Shown here piece by piece: positions 7,687 to 13,084 of a stretch of DNA of 17,716 nucleotides. Source of the DNA: Opacimonas sp040514355 (GTDB taxonomy: Bacteria; Pseudomonadota; Gammaproteobacteria; Enterobacterales; Alteromonadaceae); NCBI GenBank assembly GCA_040514355.1, contig JBEVCF010000146.1, positions 1-17,716 on the forward strand, read 5' to 3'. How positions within the stretch are numbered: position 1 is the first letter of the stretch; each line of letters opens with the position of its first letter. The notes under the pieces are model-generated. The model was not told the origin of the DNA and ran no database searches. It was given only the letters and a program-made list of their open reading frames with translations. A program made the translations under genes and the position numbers.

Positions 7687-9741
7687 TTATTCAGCGTTTT
7701 TATAACGATCAAACCACGCTAAAATATTCTCAATTTTGCCAACCATGCGTGATGGTCTGGATGCGATGCCATGCGAAGCGCCTGGGACTTTGACTAACAC
7801 CGTATCGACTTTGCGCAGTTTTAAGGCTTGATAATATTGTTCGGTTTCAGACATTGGCGTGCGCTTGTCGTTAACACCCGTCAATAACATGGTCGGGGTG
7901 GTTACATTGCCTACCAAGGATAAGGGTGAGCGCTCCCAATAGTGATCAAACTCTTCCCATGGCATCCCTGGGAACTGATGTGGGATTTGGTACAAACCAC
8001 TATCTGCAGTCAGGACTTTTGAGATCCAGTTGATGACGGGTTTCGCTACAACTGCCGCTTTAAAGCGATCAGTTAGACCGATCGCATAAGCTGTTGCAAT
8101 ACCGCCTGCTGAGCCACCAGTGATATAGAGTTGCTCAGGATCGACAATGCCTTTGTCAATCAGTGCATCAATTCCGGACATATGGTCAGCAAAGTCGTAT
8201 TTGGAAGAATATTTGTTTTGTAACAACAGGGCAAAACGCTCGCCATAGCCAGTGCTGCCTCGGTGGTTATTATAAAACACCACATACCCTTCGGCAGCCA
8301 TACGCAACACTTCCGCGGAAAAATGCGGGCCATAAGCAAGGTGAGGGCCGCCGTGAATTTCGATGATCATAGGATAGGTTTTATCTGGGTCGTAACCTGG
8401 GGGCAATACATACCAGCCGTGAATTTCCTCACCATCAATGGACGATGAGTAGGTAAATTCCTCGATCGAGCCCAAATCTTTATGACCAAACACATCTTCG
8501 TTCAATTGCGTTACTTGAGTTACTTGATCTTCTTTAAGAATATGCATATCCGCAGGTCGATCAAACCGCCCTTTGGTGAAGGCCAAAACATTGTTTGCAT
8601 AGCTATAATCGCCACTGATGTAAGGACGCCCTAGCGATTGCCCACCTAAGCCGGTGGCGACGGTTTTATGTTCTCCGTCAAGTGAGATAAGGTCAACTTG
8701 TGTCTGGCCGCGTAACATTTGTTGGAAATAGAGGTGAGTGTTGTTTTTCCACTGAAAATTGGACAACGAATTATCAATTTCAGCAGACAGATTGCGATCC
8801 TCAGAACCATCAATATTCATCACATGTAGATAGCGGTTGCGATAGGCAAGTTTTTTATTATCGCGCTTGCTATAAGCAATGAGTTTGCCGTTGGGTGATA
8901 CTACCGGTGCGCTTTCACTGCCCGGAGCTGAGGTAAGTTGAGTCAGTTCACCGTCCATGGTGACCTTAAACAAGTCAGATTCTGCGGGCTCATACTCCCA
9001 GTTATCGGAGCGGTTGGAGGAAAAAATAAGTGCTTGGCTATCCTTCGTCCAACTCAATGCACCTCGATGGTGATAATTACCTTGGGTTAATTGACGTGCA
9101 GTGCCACCTTCGCTGGGGATTACAAAAATGTGCGTATAAGCCGGTTCTAACAAGCCACGCCCATCAGCCTGATAACGCGCTTTTGTTACGTACGTAAAGG
9201 AATCTGACCATTTGGCGCCTTTGGGTTTTTTGGGCATGTTGACGGAGAACGGTTTTTCGTTGGCATCGACACTCATGGTAAAGGCAATGTTTTTACCATC
9301 AGGCGACCAGGTGAGCGAGCCTGCTGAACGATTTAAATTGGTGATTAATGCCGTTTGTCCCGTATCCATCCATCGCACATAGACTTGCGCACGACCTTCT
9401 ACGTTAGAGATATAGGCTAGACGGGTACCATCGGCTGACCAGCGTGGGGCATAAAAATTGGCTTTTCCCGACAATAGTGGCCGGTGGTCATTATTGTCTG
9501 TATTGATGATCCACAAACTAGAGCGCGCACTGTCTGTCATGATGTCGTTGGAGCGTCTGACGTAAACGAGGTGTTTACCATCGGGAGACAGTTTCGGATC
9601 GTTGGCGACTTCAAGCTCAAAGATGTCTTCAGGTTGGAAGGTGTCTAAGGTGTTTTTGGCAGTCGCTGCATGGGTCTGCAGTGAGATTAATGCAACGAGT
9701 AATATGCATGGTAAGCGGAAGATAGAACGTATTTTTGTCAT
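7687..9741 (-). CDS. Secreted S9 family (prolyl oligopeptidase-type) serine peptidase
   Basis: With an ATG at 9741 the product is 684 residues. An N-terminal signal peptide (MTKIRSIFRLP, then a hydrophobic run, cleavage probably after THA) indicates export to the periplasm. Residues about 30-400 form a beta-propeller with repeated WSPDG/LSPDGK-type TolB/WD40-like blades. The alpha/beta-hydrolase domain follows, with the nucleophile in GGSAGG (S544), the acid in GVNDKRTP (D625) and the base in GASHG (H657). The layout matches S9C acylaminoacyl-peptidase/DPP-like enzymes that remove short N-terminal peptides. A TTG four codons upstream (9753) is in frame but lacks an RBS; GAG stands 7 bases before the ATG. 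The promoter probably lies in 9742-9900. The exact specificity is unknown. Confidence 0.93.
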   Translation of the reverse strand: MTKIRSIFRLPCILLVALISLQTHAATAKNTLDTFQPEDIFELEVANDPKLSPDGKHLVYVRRSNDIMTDSARSSLWIINTDNNDHRPLLSGKANFYAPRWSADGTRLAYISNVEGRAQVYVRWMDTGQTALITNLNRSAGSLTWSPDGKNIAFTMSVDANEKPFSVNMPKKPKGAKWSDSFTYVTKARYQADGRGLLEPAYTHIFVIPSEGGTARQLTQGNYHHRGALSWTKDSQALIFSSNRSDNWEYEPAESDLFKVTMDGELTQLTSAPGSESAPVVSPNGKLIAYSKRDNKKLAYRNRYLHVMNIDGSEDRNLSAEIDNSLSNFQWKNNTHLYFQQMLRGQTQVDLISLDGEHKTVATGLGGQSLGRPYISGDYSYANNVLAFTKGRFDRPADMHILKEDQVTQVTQLNEDVFGHKDLGSIEEFTYSSSIDGEEIHGWYVLPPGYDPDKTYPMIIEIHGGPHLAYGPHFSAEVLRMAAEGYVVFYNNHRGSTGYGERFALLLQNKYSSKYDFADHMSGIDALIDKGIVDPEQLYITGGSAGGIATAYAIGLTDRFKAAVVAKPVINWISKVLTADSGLYQIPHQFPGMPWEEFDHYWERSPLSLVGNVTTPTMLLTGVNDKRTPMSETEQYYQALKLRKVDTVLVKVPGASHGIASRPSRMVGKIENILAWFDRYKNAE

Positions 9742-9790
9742 TGTTATGCTCAAGTTAAATCAACTAGTAACACTGTAACAATTTTCTGTT

Positions 9791-9818
9791 TTGTCAGGCA
9801 AGTATTGGTGGTTATACC
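9791..9818 (+). promoter_or_regulatory. Weak candidate rightward promoter overlapping the first TATACCCT dyad
   Basis: TTGTCA (9791-9796), 16 bases, then TATACC (9813-9818). The -35 is good and the -10 is poor (4 of 6). The dyad at 9816-9827 overlaps the -10, which would suit repression. It would transcribe toward the short frame at 9958. Confidence 0.3.
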
Positions 9819-9827
9819 CTTTAGGGT
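9816..9827. promoter_or_regulatory. Operator-like dyad, site 1 (ACCCTTTAGGGT)
   Basis: ACCCT and AGGGT flank a 2-base centre, and TAT precedes on the left. The site resembles the dyad at 9842-9857, 28 bp away centre to centre. It lies between the S9 gene and the prp region and could serve either direction. The binding protein is unknown to me. Confidence 0.45.
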
Positions 9828-9841
9828 TTAAAACATAAAAA

Positions 9842-9857
9842 ATACCCTGAAGGGTAT
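9842..9857. promoter_or_regulatory. Operator-like dyad, site 2 (ATACCCTGAAGGGTAT)
   Basis: Perfect 7-bp arms around a 2-base centre. Its outer half also pairs with the left half of site 1 (TATACCCT at 9813-9820 with AGGGTATA at 9851-9858), giving a larger inverted repeat. Two matching dyads of this quality in a short AT-rich intergenic stretch suggest a paired regulator site. Confidence 0.5.
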
Positions 9858-9957
9858 AAGCGATGATTTGCTCGCTGCCATCGATAATGACTGTGTGGGC
9901 GCTATCTAGTTATCAACCAATGAACCTGAACCGGCTCAACAGCTAAGATACACAGCT

Positions 9958-10149
9958 TTGACCGAGCAAAAAATAGAAAGATTATTACAAGGGTATAAAA
10001 ATACTCCCCTAGGAATGGAGTTGGATGATGAAGATTTTCGTATTTTTATTGCTGGTGCACAAGAAAAGACAGCCTTGCTATATATCGATGGACAGTGGAC
10101 CAAGCCCGTTGCAAAGCTCAGTCAAATTGTCGACAATCTTATAAATTAA
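9958..10149 (+). CDS. Short hypothetical protein with TTG start, or the tail of a broken gene
   Basis: A 63-residue frame begins at TTG 9958 and ends at TAA 10147-10149. It is soluble-looking and mildly acidic, with no membrane segment or cysteine; segments include LLQGYKNTPLGMELDDEDF and TALLYIDGQWTKPVAKL. There is no good RBS before the TTG. The same frame reads back in protein-like fashion (STNEPEPAQQLRYTA) to a TAG at 9907-9909, and beyond that stop again (DDLLAAIDNDCVGAI). That suggests an older, longer gene now interrupted. The last codons contain one copy of the prp operator palindrome. I do not recognise the family. Coding origin seems likely; present function is doubtful. Confidence 0.4.
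   Translation: MTEQKIERLLQGYKNTPLGMELDDEDFRIFIAGAQEKTALLYIDGQWTKPVAKLSQIVDNLIN
10126..10137. promoter_or_regulatory. Operator palindrome ATTGTCGACAAT, upstream copy
   Basis: Exact 12-bp palindrome, identical to the copy at 10178-10189 and 52 bp from it centre to centre (about five helical turns). It lies in the last codons of the short frame ending at 10149. The GT-CG-AC core fits operators of FadR-type GntR regulators. By position it is the distal site for the GntR protein encoded just downstream. Confidence 0.7.
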
Positions 10150-10151
10150 TC

Positions 10152-10180
10152 TTGCAAACACTTAACAAAAAGCCTATATT
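10152..10180 (+). promoter_or_regulatory. Promoter of the GntR-prpBC-acnD-prpF operon
   Basis: TTGCAA (10152-10157), a 17-base spacer and TATATT (10175-10180) predict a start near 10187. The operator at 10178-10189 covers the end of the -10 and the start point, a classic repression geometry. No promoter of similar quality is seen in the 50-base gap before prpB, so the regulator and enzymes are probably one transcript. Confidence 0.7.
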
Positions 10181-10209
10181 GTCGACAATGCAGAACTTAA
10201 TAGGCTTTT
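10168..10209 (+). terminator. Inverted repeat enclosing the operator; possible terminator for upstream read-through
   Basis: AAAAGCCTAT (10168-10177) pairs perfectly with ATAGGCTTTT (10200-10209), enclosing the operator palindrome in a 22-base loop. Transcripts starting near 10187 contain only the right arm, so the hairpin can form only in RNA entering from upstream. There the GC core followed by CTTTTCATTT could act as a weak terminator and insulate the prp operon. Confidence 0.4.
10178..10189. promoter_or_regulatory. Operator palindrome ATTGTCGACAAT, promoter copy
   Basis: Exact 12-bp palindrome over the -10 element and predicted start of the prp operon. Binding of the GntR regulator here should block transcription until a pathway metabolite releases it. 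2-Methylcitrate or 2-methylisocitrate is the natural guess, but the sequence does not show the ligand. Confidence 0.75.
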
Positions 10210-10212
10210 CAT

Positions 10213-10893
10213 TTGGCAACAGTTACTTCTCGCGAACAACCGCAATCCACTGCAATTACCTCGGCAGATAAAACCTTTTATCAGCTTCGACAGGATATTG
10301 TCGAAGGGGCAATTGTCGCAGGCGCTAAGCTTAGTGAAACCGAATTGTCGACAAAATACCAAGTCAGTCGCGCAGTCATTCGTGAGGCCATCAACCGCCT
10401 AACGGCTTGTCATATTGTAGAGCGCAAAGCCAACGTTGGCGCGCGTGTGGTTGAGCTAAGCTCTGCTGGCTTAGCCGAATTGTACGAAATCCGAGAGTCG
10501 TTAGAAGGCATGGCGGCTCGCCTTGCTGCTCGTAATATGACCGATGCTGAGATATCAGAGCTTTCAGCTTTGTTGGATTCCCATTTTGACACTGTCAAAG
10601 ACGGCGAGACTTATTATCAAGAGGCTGGGGATTACGATTTTCATTATCGTATTATTCTCGGTAGTAAAAACCAGCAACTCATCACTTTGTTAACCGATGG
10701 TATTTATCACCTTGTACGCATGTACCGTGTGCAACTGGGTATGGCAGGCCCTCGTGTCACAACCGCGTATGCTGAGCACAAACACATTGCCCAAGCCATT
10801 GCGAATCGCGATGAAGAATTAGCAGAAATGCTGATGCGACGTCATATCACCTATTCGCGACGAACTATCGAAACCAAATTAACGGCCGCTTAG
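10213..10893 (+). CDS. GntR family regulator of the propionate (methylcitrate) operon, FadR/FCD type
   Basis: The 226-residue protein has an N-terminal winged helix (about 20-82; the recognition helix region includes VSRAVIREAINRL) and a C-terminal all-helical FCD ligand domain (about 88-215). Likely FCD metal ligands are D140 and H144 (GDYDFH), H189 (AEHKH) and H211 (RRHITYS). The start is taken as TTG 10213, with a weak AGG about 9 bases upstream; no in-frame ATG lies before the DNA-binding domain. It sits first in the operon, 50 bases before prpB, as in Shewanella-type prp clusters, unlike the sigma-54 PrpR of enterics. ATTGTCGACAAT sites over its promoter and a near copy inside the gene point to autorepression. 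Repressor function is inferred. Confidence 0.88.
   Translation: MATVTSREQPQSTAITSADKTFYQLRQDIVEGAIVAGAKLSETELSTKYQVSRAVIREAINRLTACHIVERKANVGARVVELSSAGLAELYEIRESLEGMAARLAARNMTDAEISELSALLDSHFDTVKDGETYYQEAGDYDFHYRIILGSKNQQLITLLTDGIYHLVRMYRVQLGMAGPRVTTAYAEHKHIAQAIANRDEELAEMLMRRHITYSRRTIETKLTAA
10344..10355. promoter_or_regulatory. Intragenic near-copy of the operator (ATTGTCGACAAA)
   Basis: An 11/12 match to the prp operator with a perfect 10-bp palindrome core, TTGTCGACAA (10345-10354), lying in codons of the regulator's winged-helix domain. It is 166 bp from the promoter copy, a distance that could allow looping or a roadblock. It could also be a chance result of codon choice. Confidence 0.4.
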
Positions 10894-10932
10894 AAAAAGT
10901 TGGCTAATCTTAGACATACAGCAAGTACCCAA

Positions 10933-10940
10933 AAGGAGGA
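10933..10940 (+). promoter_or_regulatory. Strong ribosome binding site of prpB
   Basis: AAGGAGGA, near-perfect anti-16S complementarity, placed 3 bases before the ATG at 10944. It is much stronger than the RBS of the regulator gene, so enzyme output can far exceed repressor output from one mRNA. Confidence 0.75.
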
Positions 10941-10943
10941 CAT

Positions 10944-11822
10944 ATGAGTCCAGGTAAAAAATTTAGACAGGCTTTACAAGACAACCAACCACTACAAATC
11001 GTTGGTACCATTAATGCTTATTCAGCAATGATGGCCAAACAAATCGGCCACCAAGCCATTTATTTATCCGGTGGTGGTGTTGCTAACGCATCCTATGGCC
11101 TGCCTGATTTGGGTATGACGTCATTAAACGATGTCATTGTTGATGTTCAACGCATTACGTCTGCGTGTGATCTACCTCTACTTGTTGATATCGATACGGG
11201 TTGGGGCGGTGCGTTTAATATTGCCAAAACAATTCGTGATATGGAAAAAGCCGGTGCTGCAGCCGTGCATATGGAAGACCAAGTAGCCCAAAAACGCTGC
11301 GGTCACCGTCCCAATAAAGAAATTGTTTCTACGGAAGAGATGGTCGATCGTATTAAAGCGGCCGTCGATGCGCGTACCGATCCTGACTTTTTCATCATGG
11401 CGCGTACGGACGCGTTTGCACAAGAGGGCTTAGAGGCTGCGATTGAACGAGCTAAAGCCTATGTAGCGGCGGGTGCAGATGGCATCTTTGCTGAAGCGGT
11501 CAAAACAGAAGAGCACTATCGCGCGTTTAGCGAAGCGTTAGATGTCCCCATTTTGGCCAACATTACTGAGTTTGGTCAAACGGAATTGTGGAATCGAGAG
11601 CAACTCGGCGAATGGGGGGCAGCCATGGTGCTATATCCACTATCTGCGTTCCGTGCAATGAACAAAGCAGCAGAAAATGTCTATCGTCATATCTTGGCAG
11701 ATGGCGACCAAAAAGCCGTGGTAGATACCATGCAAACCCGCATGGATTTATACGATTATCTCGGTTATCACGACTATGAACAAAAGCTCGATGCGCTGTT
11801 TGCTGAAGGCAAGAATAAATAG
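10944..11822 (+). CDS. prpB: 2-Methylisocitrate lyase
   Basis: Last step of the 2-methylcitrate cycle: cleaves 2-methylisocitrate to pyruvate and succinate in the cytoplasm. It belongs to the ICL/PEP mutase superfamily, a TIM barrel needing Mg2+. The 292 residues match the usual 290-300. Seen motifs: SGGGVANASYGLPDLGMT (42-59), the metal-binding VDIDTGWGG (D82, D84), HMEDQ (E111) and the catalytic loop QKRCGHRPNK (K117, C119, H121). The last is the lyase signature, with the RPNK version typical of methylisocitrate rather than isocitrate lyase. The start is fixed by AAGGAGGA. It is followed 47 bases later by prpC, whose translation product acts first in the cycle. Confidence 0.97.
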   Translation: MSPGKKFRQALQDNQPLQIVGTINAYSAMMAKQIGHQAIYLSGGGVANASYGLPDLGMTSLNDVIVDVQRITSACDLPLLVDIDTGWGGAFNIAKTIRDMEKAGAAAVHMEDQVAQKRCGHRPNKEIVSTEEMVDRIKAAVDARTDPDFFIMARTDAFAQEGLEAAIERAKAYVAAGADGIFAEAVKTEEHYRAFSEALDVPILANITEFGQTELWNREQLGEWGAAMVLYPLSAFRAMNKAAENVYRHILADGDQKAVVDTMQTRMDLYDYLGYHDYEQKLDALFAEGKNK

Positions 11823-11869
11823 CCACAGTGGCGAGCTTCAAACATTCCTATCAAAAAGAGGATCAGAAT

Positions 11870-12997
11870 ATGGTAGATAAAAAATTAGGTGGTGCAGGTT
11901 TACGTGGACAATCTGCAGGTGAAACAAAACTATGTACAGTGGGCAAATCAGGCAGTGGGTTGACCTATTGTGGCTACGATGTATCGGATTTGGCTGATAA
12001 TGCGACGTTTGAGGAAGTGGCGTATTTGTTGTTTAACGGCGAATTGCCTACGCAAGCGCAACTTGATGCGTACATCAGCGAGCTTAAGAGCATGCGTGAT
12101 TTACCGGATGCATTAAAAGCGGTGCTTAAACTCATTCCTAAAGACGCGCATCCAATGGATGTCATGCGCACTGGGGCATCATTTTTGGGTAATCTTGAGC
12201 CAGAAGTGGATTTCAATGACCAAAACCGTGCAGCCAATCGTTTATTGGCGGCCTTCCCAGCGATCATGACCTACTGGTACCGTTATTCACACGAAGGCGT
12301 AGAGATTGATTGTACGTCTGAAGAAGATTCCATCGGCGGTCATTTCTTAGCTTTATTAACGGGCAAAACACCTTCTGATTTACATCGTAAAGTCATGGAT
12401 GTTTCATTGATTTTGTATGCAGAGCACGAGTTTAATGCCTCAACCTTTACAGCACGGGTGTGTGCCTCGACCTTATCGGATATGTTCTCGTGTATTACCG
12501 GTGCGATCGGTTCGTTACGCGGTCCACTACACGGTGGTGCCAACGAAGCGGCAATGGAGATGATCGAGCGCTTTACATCACCTGAAGACGCGAAAGAACA
12601 AATGGCGGGCATGCTTGCGCGTAAAGAGAAGATCATGGGCTTTGGCCATGCGATTTATCGCGAATCTGATCCGCGTAACGTGATCATCAAAAAGTGGTCA
12701 AAACTGCTTTCAGAAGAATACGGTGATAGCTCGCTGTATGACATCTCAGTCGCATGTGAAGAATACATGTGGGATACCAAAAAATTATTCTGTAACGCGG
12801 ATTTCTTCCACGCATCAGCGTATTTCTTCATGGGTATTCCGACCAAGTTATTTACCCCTATTTTTGTATGTTCACGCCTAACTGGCTGGGCTGCACACGT
12901 GATGGAACAACGTGAAAACAACCGTATTATTCGCCCCAGTGCTGATTATACCGGCAGTGAGCCACGTGCCGTTGTGCCCATTGCACAACGTGGATAA
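11870..12997 (+). CDS. prpC: 2-Methylcitrate synthase
   Basis: Condenses propionyl-CoA with oxaloacetate to 2-methylcitrate, the entry step of the pathway. The 375-residue protein is a type II-like citrate synthase fold. The catalytic residues are visible as PLHGGANE (H221), GFGHAIY (H260) and CNADFF (D311), with the same spacing as in the enteric enzyme. Other conserved blocks are LCTVGKSG near the N-terminus, HPMDVMRTG, LYAEHEFNAST and RIIRPSADYTG near the end. The frame is open to 11828, but AAGAGGA about 7 bases before the ATG at 11870, and the family's N-terminus, favour 11870. The CDS lies 47 bases after prpB and 87 bases before acnD in the same operon. Plain citrate synthase is less likely, given the neighbours. 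Confidence 0.96.
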   Translation: MVDKKLGGAGLRGQSAGETKLCTVGKSGSGLTYCGYDVSDLADNATFEEVAYLLFNGELPTQAQLDAYISELKSMRDLPDALKAVLKLIPKDAHPMDVMRTGASFLGNLEPEVDFNDQNRAANRLLAAFPAIMTYWYRYSHEGVEIDCTSEEDSIGGHFLALLTGKTPSDLHRKVMDVSLILYAEHEFNASTFTARVCASTLSDMFSCITGAIGSLRGPLHGGANEAAMEMIERFTSPEDAKEQMAGMLARKEKIMGFGHAIYRESDPRNVIIKKWSKLLSEEYGDSSLYDISVACEEYMWDTKKLFCNADFFHASAYFFMGIPTKLFTPIFVCSRLTGWAAHVMEQRENNRIIRPSADYTGSEPRAVVPIAQRG

Positions 12998-13009
12998 AAC
13001 CGAACGCTA

Positions 13010-13061
13010 GTAGATTTCTACAGCTAGGTTACGGAACATGGCGTCTAGGATTTGGACGCCA
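13010..13061 (+). other. Two small hairpins in the prpC-acnD gap
   Basis: First, GTAGATTTCTAC (13010-13021) is a short stem. Second, TGGCGTC (13039-13045) pairs perfectly with GACGCCA (13055-13061) around 9 bases; AACA before and TGTT shortly after could lengthen it across a bulge. No T tract. These may tune the relative amounts of the prpBC and acnD-prpF messages. Confidence 0.4.
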
Positions 13062-13084
13062 CAACATGTTTGAAGAGAACAGCT

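Noticed and set aside
7533..7793. 86-codon plus-strand frame starting near 7533
   Set aside because: Its second half is antisense to the conserved C-terminus of the S9 peptidase, the first half is cysteine/serine-rich without protein-like pattern, and it has no good context as a gene.
9863..9946. 27-codon ATG frame (MICSLPSIMTVW...) preceded by GAAGGG
   Set aside because: Composition is not protein-like, and the competing frame (DDLLAAIDNDCVGAI) looks more coding. It could be a leader peptide, but nothing supports that.
10285..10306. Perfect 8-bp inverted repeat CTTCGACA/TGTCGAAG in the regulator gene
   Set aside because: Its 6-base centre does not match the operator architecture, and it encodes LRQDIVEG-type residues usual for GntR helices, so it is probably coincidental.
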